A stretch of DNA of 64,000 nt from Catenulispora rubra (GCF_015356825.1 NZ_JAACYW010000005.1:53867-117866), one strand, 5' to 3'; shown: positions 1-8,997, counted from the first letter of the stretch. Numbers and translations are program-made. Notes: generated by a model not told the origin, from the sequence alone.

Positions 1-220
1 GCTCAGCCGCGCGGCTCACAGCGGCCGGCGGCGCCATCAGCATCAGCCGATGACAACGTAGATCGGAGCCGATATCGCCACCAGCGGCCAGCAGATCACC
101 AGCGGCGATAAACCGCCCGGCGGCCAGATCTTGCAACGCCGAGGCCAGCTCGGTATCCGGGCCAGTCGCCGACCAGATCAGTTCTCTGGGCAGCGACCGG
201 CCGCTACGCGCGCGGCTCAC
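1..220 (-). CDS. Hypothetical protein, 5' part only (cut by window edge)
   Basis: The frame opens at a GTG at 220 behind a good ribosome site (GGAGG, about 9 nt upstream) and runs open off the left edge. The readable start contains LIWSATGPDTELASALQDLA and then a CHRLMLM motif. No domain is recognised. It closely resembles the broken frame immediately upstream (221-593), which has LIWDTAGPDRALAVACQDIA and CHRMLIL, so the two are tandem relatives. Function unknown; the length cannot be judged. Confidence 0.55.
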   Translation of the reverse strand, partial: MSRARSGRSLPRELIWSATGPDTELASALQDLAAGRFIAAGDLLAAGGDIGSDLRCHRLMLMAPPAAVSRAAE

Positions 221-593
221 GGAGCTCCCTCCAAGCACGGGAGCAGAACGTCGCCGCGGGCAACGGCCTGAAGGGCGTCCGGGGATACCGTCGACGGTGC
301 GCTCGACACGCCTGAATGGCTGCATCCTCTCCTGAAGCGCCGTCGTGCCAGTGGTCCAGGGCCGACCGGCAGACCAACTGCTGGCAGCTCTGGTGTCTGC
401 GGCGGTCTGAGCCAGGATCAGCATGCGGTGACAGCGAAGGTCCCACCTCATGTCCGTGCCGGCCAGCAGCTCGCGGGCGGTCACATGCCGGCTCGGCGGC
501 GATGTCCTGACACGCCACAGCCAGCGCACGATCCGGCCCGGCCGTATCCCAAATCAGACGACCGGATCGCGTCTTCGCTGCAGAGGGAGTCAT
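221..593 (-). pseudogene. Frameshifted paralogue of the gene at the left edge
   Basis: An ATG at 593 begins MTPSAAKTRSGRLIWDTAGPDRAL and keeps similarity to the neighbour up to about residue 34 (QDIAAE). There the similarity continues only in another frame: RHVTARELLAG, then DLRCHRMLILAQTAA, matching GRFIAAGDLLAAG and DLRCHRLMLMA of the neighbour. After that the homology fades without a coherent end. A tandem duplicate that decayed through a frameshift is the simplest reading; a sequencing error is the alternative. Confidence 0.5.
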
Positions 594-780
594 AGCTCAC
601 TCATCGCAGCCACCGCGAGCACGAACGGCTGACACGGCCACCGATGCCCACAGCGGCACATCCCGAGGGAAAGCGCAGGACTGTGGACGCTCAACACTCG
701 CGCAGGAAGATCGTACAAAGGACCGGACAGCCCCTCGACTGTGTCGCGACGTTGGGTCAGCGGGGCCACCGCCGCGGGAG

Positions 781-2055
781 TCATAGCCGGGCCTGCCTGT
801 CACCGAAGTCCAGCGGACCGGGATCTCCACCGTCGCGGAACCCCTCCGGCGCCGGGTCGTCCACCGGCAAGCCCAACGCGCGGGCCGCAGCCCGAACCGC
901 GCTACGTTCGCACTGACAACTGCGATCCCCGAGAAGTTCTACCGCCCGATCGATGTCGGTCATGAAGCGTCGGAAGGTGCGACCTTGAGGATCGTCGGGG
1001 TCTGGCCCGATCGGCTCGTACAGGCTGATCGGGGCGAGGAACCGCGCCTTGGCATGAGCGCCAGGACGTCTCGGATGCCCCGTTACGATCTGGTAGCCAA
1101 GAAGCACTGCAGCCTTCGGGTCGATTTCGACCTGCGACTCCTCCGCGGCTTCCCGCGCTAGCGTCACGGCGAGGTCGTCACCGTCGGCCTCCTCGATTCG
1201 GCCACCGGGCAGACTAAACCTACGGTCAGCCTCCTCGTCGGCCTCGCACCGCACAAGTACGCGTCCGTCGAAGCGGTCCACGAGCCACCCGGCGGCCCCG
1301 GCTACCGGGATCGAAGGTGGCAGAGAGTCGGACCATGTGACCGAACCGCCCGAAGCCAGCCTGTAGTTCCGAACCAGCGACGGTCGACGTTCCTCCCCAA
1401 GCACTGACACAGTGATCGCGACCATCGGGGTACTGCTACCGGCGATGCCCGGGTACATCTCGTCCAGGAGCGCCATCAGATCTTCGCGATCAGCACCGGG
1501 AACCACGCACTCGGGATCGACACTCTCAATGAGCGACGACGGCGTCGGCGCCTTGGCAACCGCAATGGCCCGCGCCAGCAGACTCCGCCCATCCTCCGAC
1601 TCGAAACGAAGGGCATGAGCCGGACGAACCCTCGACCGCTTGAAGTCCAGCCGTCGGACCTCCACGGTCTTAGTGCCGGCCAGCATGGCGTCGAAGAACT
1701 CCGACCTCAGTCGCATCGTCACCGGCGCCTCAGCGAACGACACCGGCTTTCCGAGGCTCAGTGCATAAACGATCTCGTCGTAGCCAAACTCGACAAGGTA
1801 GCCGTCGGGATTGACTACGACTATCTCGTCCGCCAGGTCGATCTTGGCGGGATGCAGGCCGTCCAGCACGGCGCGTTCCTTCTGGCCAATCGCGGCACGC
1901 GCCAGGTGCGCGAGCGCGAACGGCGCCAGCACGATCTTCCCAGCCAGGGAGAGGTCCATCTCGGCTTGCTGTATCGCCTCGGCAGAGCGAGAGCCGCATA
2001 GCGCCACGATCTCCGTGTGGAAAGCGCTCCAACGGACGCCGTCCGTCTCAGCCAT
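781..2055 (-). CDS. Three-domain protein: NDT-like + ASCH + Nudix hydrolase
   Basis: The 424-residue product has three consecutive domains. Residues about 14-110 match the nucleoside 2-deoxyribosyltransferase-like phage/actinobacterial family (IVALCGS, LAGKIVL, KIDLADEIVVVN, GKPV). Residues about 111-220 are ASCH-like (TMRLRSEFFDAMLAGTKTVE, ending in MVAITVSVL). Residues about 255-400 are Nudix-like (FSLPGGRIEE, then REAAEES). The Nudix box is irregular: the spacing before REAAEE is longer than consensus and its final Gly is Ser. The ATG at 2055 has a GAGGTG ribosome site; the frame is open to 2292 but the extra 79 residues look non-coding. The enzyme probably acts on nucleotides or nucleosides. 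The exact substrate is unknown. An inverted-repeat operator lies at 2401-2419 upstream. Confidence 0.8.
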   Translation of the reverse strand: MAETDGVRWSAFHTEIVALCGSRSAEAIQQAEMDLSLAGKIVLAPFALAHLARAAIGQKERAVLDGLHPAKIDLADEIVVVNPDGYLVEFGYDEIVYALSLGKPVSFAEAPVTMRLRSEFFDAMLAGTKTVEVRRLDFKRSRVRPAHALRFESEDGRSLLARAIAVAKAPTPSSLIESVDPECVVPGADREDLMALLDEMYPGIAGSSTPMVAITVSVLGEERRPSLVRNYRLASGGSVTWSDSLPPSIPVAGAAGWLVDRFDGRVLVRCEADEEADRRFSLPGGRIEEADGDDLAVTLAREAAEESQVEIDPKAAVLLGYQIVTGHPRRPGAHAKARFLAPISLYEPIGPDPDDPQGRTFRRFMTDIDRAVELLGDRSCQCERSAVRAAARALGLPVDDPAPEGFRDGGDPGPLDFGDRQARL

Positions 2056-2400
2056 CACCCTGCACCTCGCCGTCGCGCCCGCGGAAGTCCACGACCAAAA
2101 CACCGGGGCTGTCCCAGGCTGGCCGCCAACATGCTGCCCAGCCCCAACTGCCTCGCAAGCGGACATTCGTGCGATCTGCTGGCACGTCGAATGCGCATCC
2201 AGTTCACGCGCTGCCGTTGTAGTGTTCCGAGCCGCGATACGGGCTGCACCCACGCTGATTGCCACGAACGTCCCCTCCCTTCCCATGGCCACTCCTCGAT
2301 TTCGAATCCGCGCACGCTGCGGTACGTGGAGATGGTGCTTCGCGCCGGTTGCATTGGCTATCGAACCCGCCTTCTTCCCTCGGAAGGAAGACCTCGGAAT

Positions 2401-2419
2401 CGGACAGTCGTCCTGTCCG
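2401..2419. promoter_or_regulatory. Inverted-repeat operator, site 1
   Basis: CGGACA, a 7-bp spacer and TGTCCG form a perfect inverted repeat. The flanks (AAT on the left, CATT on the right) extend the symmetry partly. It lies about 350 bp upstream of the NDT/ASCH/Nudix gene. The same arms and spacer length recur at 6851-6883 and 10818-10844. I see no supported gene between 2056 and 2539, so this stretch is probably promoter and leader. Confidence 0.6.
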
Positions 2420-2539
2420 CATTGCAGTTCTTTCGACCCGGACCGCTTGCGGTCACTCTGGAAGACAGACCGATCGCAATGAATTCCCTGGATTGGAGGT
2501 GCGCAATGACGGCGGTATTGGACTCTTGAGGACAGGGTG

Positions 2540-2860
2540 CTACGACGTAGCTCGCTGGCATCCCGAGCAGACCAGGGCGGCGCCTTCCTCTGCCTCAGCT
2601 CCCACGGCTTGCCATCGCTGAATCAGCTCTCCGTCAGCGCCGAGCGCCCTATCGAGAGCCTCCGCCAAGTGAGCAGAAGGCCGACGCTCCGCCTTCTCGA
2701 CCCTGCCGAGGAGATCGCCGCTGTAGTTGATCTTTCCGCCGAGGCCGGCCAACGAAAGCCCTTGCGCAAGCCGTATTCTTCGCAGTTCAAACCCAAAGCG
2801 GTGACGAGGCGAGAGTTCCGGAGTCAAGGGTCGAAGCCGCTGCGCCATCGCCATCCCCAT
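2540..2860 (-). CDS. Small XRE-type HTH DNA-binding protein
   Basis: The 106-residue product is essentially one helix-turn-helix domain. Residues about 18-75 read FELRRIRLAQGLSLAGLGGK, then YSGDLLGRVEKAERRPS, as in the N-terminal domain of Streptomyces HTH_31-type regulators. The long C-terminal region of that family is absent, so this is a stand-alone or shortened version. It is co-oriented with the fusion gene at 781-2055. A symmetric element at 2925-2948 lies just upstream of its start and could be its operator. It may bind the inverted repeat at 2401-2419, but which regulator binds which site cannot be settled from sequence. Confidence 0.7.
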   Translation of the reverse strand: MGMAMAQRLRPLTPELSPRHRFGFELRRIRLAQGLSLAGLGGKINYSGDLLGRVEKAERRPSAHLAEALDRALGADGELIQRWQAVGAEAEEGAALVCSGCQRATS

Positions 2861-2924
2861 CAGTTTCGGTGCTCACGGACCGCCCACGAGCCGGTGATGA
2901 AAGGATCACGCTTGGTGAAGCCGT

Positions 2925-2948
2925 GATGTTTCACAGCTGTGCCACATC
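2925..2948. promoter_or_regulatory. Palindrome upstream of small HTH gene
   Basis: The core CACAGCTGTG is a perfect 10-bp palindrome. It is flanked at two bases on each side by GATGT and ACATC, giving a 24-bp symmetric element. It sits in the 132-bp gap between the HTH gene starting at 2860 and the regulator ending at 2993. An operator for the small HTH gene is the simplest role; an intercistronic hairpin is possible. Confidence 0.4.
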
Positions 2949-2992
2949 GACGCGATGTTGGTAAAGAAACGGTCAAGCGATGCCGTCTCCGC

Positions 2993-4225
2993 TCAAGGCG
3001 AAACGCCGAGCCACAGCGCGAAGCCACGAGCGGCATCAGACGGTCGCCGAGATCGCCTGGTCACGGCAGTGACTACTTCTCTGGCGCCAGGGTGGGACCG
3101 GGTGTGTTGAGGAGCGCGAACTCGCGCGAGTTGCAGGCAGGACAGAGCTTGGTCGAACTCATTGCGCCAGACGTGGGCTCGAGCGAGGTCGATGTAGTGA
3201 TGACTTGCCTTTTCCGCTGGAAGGTCGTCGGGCGGCGACCAGCTGCGGCTACGCCGCAGTGCTTCATCTGGGTCCGAAAGCTCAACCGCTACGGCGACCT
3301 CATGAACCTTCATCGTCGCCGGCCCGAAGCTAGTCTGGAAGTACTTCACATCCTTTCCGATCAAGGTTGCCATGCCATCGGCGATCTCCAGATGTGTCCA
3401 AGCTGCCGAAGCTTTACCTCCAAAGGCCGCGAGCACCGCCGCTCGTGCGTGCAAGGAGCCGTAGACCGCTGCGGCCTTCCTGTCCGTGATGGTTTGCCGC
3501 GAGATCCGCTCTCCAGCGGTCGCGAGCAAGCGAAGTCCAGTCTCAACCGAACCCGCGATGAAGAAGGACTCTGCTCGAACGTAGGCTGCAGTAGCTTCCA
3601 TCCGTTCGTCGCCGGAGTGTTCGGCTGCCCATCGGATCCGGTCAATCGCGACCGTGGAAAGGTCGTGGTGGCCGAACTTGTGCGCGACAGCATCCGCACT
3701 GCGGTAACCGAGTGCCAGAAGGCCGAAGGCACGTTCCCGTTCGGTGCCCGAGTACGTGTGTACTGCGACGGTCAGTTCCTCCAGCAGGGATGGAAGCATC
3801 AGCCCCAGCGCTGCGTAGCCGGACTGCAATCGCAGCTTGCCTGCCTTGTCGACCTCGCCAGCCAGAACCTCCAAGGGCTGGAGGGAACGCCCAAGGTCAG
3901 GAGGACAGTCGTAGTCAGCCATGATTCTGCGAAGCTCAGGTAGGCAGGCCGATATTCGGTCCGTAGCACTTGGTGAATCAGTAGCGATGCCAAGGACCAC
4001 AGCTGGGTCGACTTTCAACGCCTCCGAGACGGCCACGGCCAAATCCCAGGTACCCCGACGCTGTCCCGTCTCCACCTTGCTCAGCAGTGATTTCGAAACG
4101 CCAGCAGCAGCGGCAAGCTCGCGCTGCGTCAGGTCATTCAGCCGGCGCAGGATGCGCAACCGATCACCAAGATCATCGAGCGACACCACGTCAGGCTCCC
4201 CTGTCCGCCGAGGGTCAGCGGCCAT
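2993..4225 (-). CDS. XRE-family regulator with long helical C-terminal region
   Basis: The 410-residue product has an N-terminal HTH (residues about 20-78: LGDRLRILRRLNDLTQREL, then VSKSLLSKVETGQRRG) and a long Ala/Leu-rich helical region resembling TPR-like sensor domains of Streptomyces regulators. The ATG at 4225 was chosen because AGGA lies 8 nt upstream and the HTH starts soon after; the frame stays open to 4387. It is divergent from the HAD gene at 4289 and shares a 63-bp promoter gap with it. It may control its neighbours; no ligand can be inferred. Confidence 0.8.
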   Translation of the reverse strand: MAADPRRTGEPDVVSLDDLGDRLRILRRLNDLTQRELAAAAGVSKSLLSKVETGQRRGTWDLAVAVSEALKVDPAVVLGIATDSPSATDRISACLPELRRIMADYDCPPDLGRSLQPLEVLAGEVDKAGKLRLQSGYAALGLMLPSLLEELTVAVHTYSGTERERAFGLLALGYRSADAVAHKFGHHDLSTVAIDRIRWAAEHSGDERMEATAAYVRAESFFIAGSVETGLRLLATAGERISRQTITDRKAAAVYGSLHARAAVLAAFGGKASAAWTHLEIADGMATLIGKDVKYFQTSFGPATMKVHEVAVAVELSDPDEALRRSRSWSPPDDLPAEKASHHYIDLARAHVWRNEFDQALSCLQLARVRAPQHTRSHPGAREVVTAVTRRSRRPSDAARGFALWLGVSP

Positions 4226-4288
4226 CGTATCCTGCACTAGACGTGTTCTACTGTGCACCTTCTGCGACATGGTCCACTGGAGGTATGT

Positions 4289-4945
4289 ATGCCGATCAGG
4301 TCTGTCGTCTTCGACGTGGGCGAGACCCTCATGGACGACTCGACGTTCTGGAGCTCCTGGGCAGAGTGGATCGGCGTTCCTCATCACACCCTCGCCGCGC
4401 TCGTCGGCGCGGTGACTGCGCTAGGCCATGACAACGCGTATGCCTTGACACTCATCCGGCCCGATTTCGACCTGAAGGCCGAGCGGGCCGCGCGCGAGGC
4501 TGCCGGCCATGGCGAATCCATCTCCGAGCAGGATCTCTACCCCGACGTACGGCCGTCGTTAGCCTCCCTCCGCAAGGCAGGCTTCTGGGTCGGCGTCGCG
4601 GGCAACCAGACGGTCCGGGCCGCTGAACTGTTGCGGGCACTTGACCTCCCCGTCGATGCCATCGCCACCTCAGGAGAGTGGGATGTTGCAAAACCCGCCC
4701 TTGAGTTCTTCACGCGACTCATCGACTGGGCCCCTGGCCAGCCCGACGAGATCGTGTACGTAGGCGACCACCCCGCCAACGACATCATTCCCGCGAAGGC
4801 CGCTGGCCTGCGCACGGCCCACCTTCGCCGCGGACCCTGGGGCTACCTTTGGGCGGAAGACCCAATGGTCACGAACCACGCCGACTGGCGAATCGACTCC
4901 CTTAGCCAACTGAGCGAAGTCCTGTCACCTTTAGAACCCGCCTAG
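4289..4945 (+). CDS. HAD-superfamily hydrolase
   Basis: The 218-residue product carries the HAD signatures in order: motif I VVFDVGETL at the N-terminus (nucleophile Asp, with Gly at the usual second Asp as in some HAD subfamilies), a helical cap, VAGNQ near motif II, the motif III Lys in KPALEFF, and motif IV YVGDHPANDI. It is probably a small-molecule phosphatase, and given the neighbouring Nudix genes it may act on nucleotides or sugar phosphates. The start at 4289 has GGAGG 5 nt upstream. Divergent from the regulator at 2993-4225. Confidence 0.82.
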   Translation: MPIRSVVFDVGETLMDDSTFWSSWAEWIGVPHHTLAALVGAVTALGHDNAYALTLIRPDFDLKAERAAREAAGHGESISEQDLYPDVRPSLASLRKAGFWVGVAGNQTVRAAELLRALDLPVDAIATSGEWDVAKPALEFFTRLIDWAPGQPDEIVYVGDHPANDIIPAKAAGLRTAHLRRGPWGYLWAEDPMVTNHADWRIDSLSQLSEVLSPLEPA

Positions 4946-4999
4946 GACCGCCGAATCCATAGGCTGCGAACAGCTCAGCAAGTCCGTTCGGCCTGCCAC

Positions 5000-5530
5000 T
5001 CAGCCAGCCGTTGTCGCGAGGTACATACCGAGTGCAGTCAGGCTCGGGCCATCGGGGACCTGGCCCTTGGCGAGAAGTGCTCGAGCCTCGGCTGGGGTAA
5101 ACCAGGCAACGCGGTCAGCCTCATCAACCTCGGGCTCACCGATCTTCGTGACCTCTGTAGCGTGGAAGACGGTGTAGGTCATGGTGCTAATACCACTGAG
5201 GGGATGGTAGACAGTGAGCTTCGTAAGGTGCTCAGCGTCATAGCCAGTCTCCTCCAGGACCTCGCGCCGCGCTGCCTCAGCCAGGTCTTCGTCCGGCTCA
5301 GCCCAGCCGGCGGGGATCTCCCAGCCCGAAGCGTCGGTGATGTGACGATGCCGCCACAACAGAAGGATGCGATCGTCGGTATCCGTAACTACAGCACCGA
5401 CGGACGCCTTGGGGAACTCGATGACGTGATGGTCGATCCGCAGTCCGGACGGCAGCGTAACGTCGTCAAGTCGGAGCCGCACCCACGCGCTGTCGTAGAT
5501 CTCGCGAGTGCCGTGGACCTTCCAGCGCAT
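5000..5530 (-). CDS. Nudix hydrolase
   Basis: The 176-residue product has a perfect Nudix box: G at the start of GWAEPDE, seven residues, then REVLEETGY, giving the Mg-binding catalytic helix. The rest (SVGAVVTDTDDRILLLWRHR before it, WFTPAEARALL after it) is ADP-ribose pyrophosphatase-like. The product should hydrolyse a nucleoside diphosphate-linked compound. The ATG at 5530 starts 2 nt after the stop of the upstream XRE gene with AAAGG inside that gene, so the two are translationally coupled. It may therefore answer the same signal as the XRE gene. Confidence 0.88.
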   Translation of the reverse strand: MRWKVHGTREIYDSAWVRLRLDDVTLPSGLRIDHHVIEFPKASVGAVVTDTDDRILLLWRHRHITDASGWEIPAGWAEPDEDLAEAARREVLEETGYDAEHLTKLTVYHPLSGISTMTYTVFHATEVTKIGEPEVDEADRVAWFTPAEARALLAKGQVPDGPSLTALGMYLATTAG

Positions 5531-5532
5531 AG

Positions 5533-6747
5533 CTATGCCTTTCCGACGGGTAGCGTCGACGCCGTGAGCAGTCCTTCGAGTCCCATGACTGCGGCCGTCT
5601 GTGACCATCGTGCCAGCTGGCGGCACAGGATCGTGAGACGTGCGCGGATCGGAGCGACCATCTGTTTCTCTGACAGCTCGACAGCAGCAGTGATCCGTGC
5701 AACGGCAGATTCGGGGTCGCCGATGTGGATCTGGCATTCAGCTTGGTCGAGCATGAGAAGAGCGATGCCCTTCACGTCCTCGCGATCGCGCCTCGAAATC
5801 GCAGCGTCGATTGTTCGCACCGCGTCAGCAGGCCGGCCAAGGAGCAGTTGGGTAGTCCCGGCCATTCCTTCCAGCCGTGCCTCGTCGAAGAATGCCAGCG
5901 CGGTAGGCTCCTCCGCCGCTTCGAGTTCGGCATACGCGCGTTCCAAGGCAGACAGTGCGACGTGCTCCTCCCCAGCGCCTGCATAGGCACGGGCCCGCAG
6001 GGCGTTTAGCCACGCTTGCTGCCTGCGGGACTGGACTGGCAACGCTGCCGCCTCTTCCGACATTCGGACGGATCGATCAAAGTCCGCGTCAATTAACGAG
6101 TCGATGACCCCCATCCCCAACGACCACGCGAGAAGCCCGGGATCCTCCAAGTCCCGTCCTGCCTCGTGGCTAAGCTCCAGGTAACGCCGCCCGTTGGGAC
6201 GATCGTCAAGGTCCATTAGAAGGTGGGCCGCCGTCCCCGCGAGAATTGCGACTCCGCCCAGCAATGCTCGGTGTGCTCGAAGGCTCGAAGGTCCACGCAG
6301 GAGCTTCGTGGCTGCCTGGAGGTCGCGCTGGGTCTCGAACCACAAGCTTGTCGGAGCGTGGTTCGGGTACTCGGCGATACGCATCGTCGCTCGCTCGAGG
6401 ATCTCTGCGGCCTCGCCGACGTCCAACCTGACCAGCGAACCGAGTTCAGTCACAGGGTCCAGCGGGTTGGCGCGCCGTGACGCGGCGGAACGGACAGGTG
6501 ATCGCTGCAGAACCGCCTGGACAAGCACACCATCGGTTTCGAGCACGCCGTCCAGTTCGACGGCAAGCTCGGCTGACAGGCGCCGTTCCGCCCGCTCGAT
6601 CCGTCCTATCAGTTCTGCGCTGACGTGCACACGAGCCGCGATTTGTTTGTGGGAGAGGCCGTGCTGCGTGCGGAAGCGGCGTAGCTCTGCGCCGATGAAG
6701 TGTTCTAGCGAGACGTGGGGTGAGAGCTGCCGAGGCTGCTTTCCCAT
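5533..6747 (-). CDS. XRE-family regulator, first gene of XRE-Nudix operon
   Basis: The 404-residue product has an N-terminal HTH (residues about 15-70: FIGAELRRFRTQHGLSHKQI, then HVSAELIGRIERAERRLS), close in style to the short HTH protein at 2540-2860. A TPR-like helical region follows. The ATG at 6747 (MGKQPRQLSPHV) is the first sensible start; the 87 upstream codons are compositionally unlike protein. Operator site 2 (6851-6883) lies about 105 bp upstream, making this a good candidate for an autoregulated controller of the three-site regulon. It is followed without a gap by the Nudix gene. Confidence 0.82.
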   Translation of the reverse strand: MGKQPRQLSPHVSLEHFIGAELRRFRTQHGLSHKQIAARVHVSAELIGRIERAERRLSAELAVELDGVLETDGVLVQAVLQRSPVRSAASRRANPLDPVTELGSLVRLDVGEAAEILERATMRIAEYPNHAPTSLWFETQRDLQAATKLLRGPSSLRAHRALLGGVAILAGTAAHLLMDLDDRPNGRRYLELSHEAGRDLEDPGLLAWSLGMGVIDSLIDADFDRSVRMSEEAAALPVQSRRQQAWLNALRARAYAGAGEEHVALSALERAYAELEAAEEPTALAFFDEARLEGMAGTTQLLLGRPADAVRTIDAAISRRDREDVKGIALLMLDQAECQIHIGDPESAVARITAAVELSEKQMVAPIRARLTILCRQLARWSQTAAVMGLEGLLTASTLPVGKA

Positions 6748-6850
6748 TTTGGCGCCGCCCCTCAAGCCGTCTGGTCCGCAAGACCCGAATGGTCCCTGAC
6801 GGATCCAGAATGTCAGAGTCCTGCTTTTCGGGGGCGAGTAGAGGCCCGTG

Positions 6851-6883
6851 CGGCATGCGGACACCTCAAGTGTCCGCGTGCCG
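6851..6883. promoter_or_regulatory. Inverted-repeat operator, site 2
   Basis: CGGCATGCGGACA, a 7-bp spacer and TGTCCGCGTGCCG form an inverted repeat with 12 of 13 positions paired. It lies between the pheT stop (6914) and the XRE start (6747), in the promoter region of the XRE-Nudix operon. It shares the inner arms GCGGACA/TGTCCGC and the 7-bp spacer with site 3. Confidence 0.7.
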
Positions 6884-6913
6884 GGGTTAGCCAACATGGA
6901 CCGCCAGGCAGCG

Positions 6914-8983
6914 CTATTGGTCGCGCAGCCGGGCGCCGAGTTCCTTTCCGAGGGCATCGAGGACGGCCGATCGAGACGAAGAGATGATCTGCGCAGTGAG
7001 CGTTTCATCCTGTGGGCGGAGCCTGGCGCGCAGAGTCAGGGAGCGGTGGCCTTCGGGGACCCACGAGCCGCGGAACTCGTCAACGTATTCGACGTCGTGA
7101 ACGTACCGAGAGGCGCCGCGTACGACCGTGAAGACCTGCGTCCACAGAACGTCATCGGCGAGCAGGACCGAGAGGTCGAACTCGGAATCGGGCAGCTCGG
7201 AGAGCTTCTCATAGCGGTTGTCGCGTGAAGCGTGTGCCGACAGCAACGCTAGGTTCAACTCAAAACAACCGACCTGCTGCTCAGCCGCGATTCCAGCCAA
7301 ACGGCGCGTGCGCTTGGACACAAGTGCCAGCGCGCCGACGGCGCCCCCATGAGCCGTGATTGTCAGGCTGGTGGCGCGATCGGCCCACGCGGCATCCGCA
7401 CTGGGGGCGAAGTCGAGGTCGACCAAGTGTGCGTAGCGGCGCAAGGATTCCACGATGCCTTTTAGCTGTCGGAAAACCACGACGCCGTCGGCGCCGACCA
7501 AGACGCCGGCGGCTCGCTTGCCCTGTGGAGGCATGTCCTCGAAGTTTCCGAGATAGGGAGTGGGTTTCCCACCGGGGAAGACCGTGCCGACCTCGAAGAT
7601 GCTGAAGGAGCTGCTGTATCGCAGGTTGGAGACAAGGGCGTCAAGGAGGTTCGGGACGAGCGACGGGCGCAGTGTGTCGTGGTCGGGCGCTGGAGCGCCG
7701 TCGAACTGGACAAGCCCGGCCTTGTCCCAACCCGTCGCAGCGAGCATGCCGTCACCGCTCCATGGGTACGTGACGACTTCCTGCATGCCGCAGCGGACGG
7801 CGAGTTGCTCGCGCACTCGCCTGTCGATGCCACGCTGGTGGAGGCTGCGACTGGTGTTGAGCGAGACAGTCAGCGGCGCGACCGGGAGGTTGTCGTAGCC
7901 GTGGATGCGCGCAACCTCTTCCACAATGTCGTGCGGCAGTGAGATGTCGCCTGTGGAGCGCCAAGTGGGCGCGATAACACGGAGACGACCGCTATCCGAG
8001 GTGACGGCGAAACCGAGCCGGGAAAGACTGTTGCGGACTTCGTCATCTGGCAGGCGCGTGCCGATGCGGGCCGCGAGGAAGCCTTCGGTGACATCTACGA
8101 TGGCCGCAGCGGTGGCTTCGAGTTCCACGTCCTGCGCTCCGAGCAGTTGCGTGGTCGGCGCGATAGTGGTGATCAGTGCGAGGAACAGGGCAAGCGCCTG
8201 ATCGACGCGCTTGGTGTCGAGGCCCTTCTCAAAGCGGGCCGAGGCTTCGCTACGGATGCCAAGTTGCTGGGAGGCCCGGCGGATCGGCTGGGGGCGGAAT
8301 GTCGCAGCCTCGATGAGGAAGCGGCGGCTTGCCGGAGTCACGGCTGAGTTGGCGCCTCCCATGATGCCGGCGACGCCGACCGGGCCGGTCTGATCGGCGA
8401 TCACCGGCGTCGAAGCGATGAGCTCCGCCGGGCCGGACAGCAGTTTCGTTTGAGAAGTCGCACCGTTGGCCCGAGCCGAAAGCGGAAGTGTGATGGCGTC
8501 CGAGTCGTAGACGTGGTTCGGCTGACCGGTTGTGAACATGACGTAGTTGCTGATGTCGACCAGGAGCCCGACGGAGGCTTCGCCGATGCGTTCCAGCCGC
8601 TCGCGCATCCAGTTCGGCGCGTCTGCCGGCATGGCAGGAACGGCGAGGTTCACTGCGGCCATCCGCTGGCACAGCGCCGGGTCGACATCGGCCACGAGCC
8701 CGTCGACCGGGTTGGGAAGTGGAGCGCTAGGCAGCGCTCGGAGAGGGACGTCGTAGATCGTCGCGAGCTCGCGGGCGATGCCGTAGTGACCCCAAAGGTC
8801 TGGGCGGTTGGTCAGCGACTTGTTGTCGATCTCGAGGATGTGGTCAGTGAGATCACCTGCGGGTGTTGCGACGACGTCCTCGACTTCGACCGTCTTCAGC
8901 GTCAGATCGTGGGCGATCTGCTCGGCAGACAGTCCGGCAGGGAGATCGACGTAATCGGAGATCCACTCAAGAGAGATCTTCAT
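6914..8983 (-). CDS. pheT: Phenylalanyl-tRNA synthetase beta subunit, compact paralogue without OB domain
   Basis: The 689-residue product is a PheRS beta subunit. An N-terminal segment (MKISLEWISDYVDLPAG) passes directly at about residue 45 into the EIDNKSLTNRPDLWGHYGIA region. The roughly 110-residue EMAP/OB tRNA-binding domain normally between them is missing. The B3/4 editing region (VDISNYVMFTTGQPNHVYD), the B5 and catalytic-like core (RSEASARFEKGLD, EEVARIHGYDNLP) and the C-terminal FDX-ACB anticodon-binding domain (about 600-689) are present. Usual length is about 800-850. The ATG at 8983 is 14 nt after the pheS stop. The missing domain and PheS features suggest a horizontally acquired special-purpose PheRS rather than the housekeeping enzyme. 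Confidence 0.92.
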   Translation of the reverse strand: MKISLEWISDYVDLPAGLSAEQIAHDLTLKTVEVEDVVATPAGDLTDHILEIDNKSLTNRPDLWGHYGIARELATIYDVPLRALPSAPLPNPVDGLVADVDPALCQRMAAVNLAVPAMPADAPNWMRERLERIGEASVGLLVDISNYVMFTTGQPNHVYDSDAITLPLSARANGATSQTKLLSGPAELIASTPVIADQTGPVGVAGIMGGANSAVTPASRRFLIEAATFRPQPIRRASQQLGIRSEASARFEKGLDTKRVDQALALFLALITTIAPTTQLLGAQDVELEATAAAIVDVTEGFLAARIGTRLPDDEVRNSLSRLGFAVTSDSGRLRVIAPTWRSTGDISLPHDIVEEVARIHGYDNLPVAPLTVSLNTSRSLHQRGIDRRVREQLAVRCGMQEVVTYPWSGDGMLAATGWDKAGLVQFDGAPAPDHDTLRPSLVPNLLDALVSNLRYSSSFSIFEVGTVFPGGKPTPYLGNFEDMPPQGKRAAGVLVGADGVVVFRQLKGIVESLRRYAHLVDLDFAPSADAAWADRATSLTITAHGGAVGALALVSKRTRRLAGIAAEQQVGCFELNLALLSAHASRDNRYEKLSELPDSEFDLSVLLADDVLWTQVFTVVRGASRYVHDVEYVDEFRGSWVPEGHRSLTLRARLRPQDETLTAQIISSSRSAVLDALGKELGARLRDQ

Positions 8984-8997
8984 CGTGGTGTCCCTGT

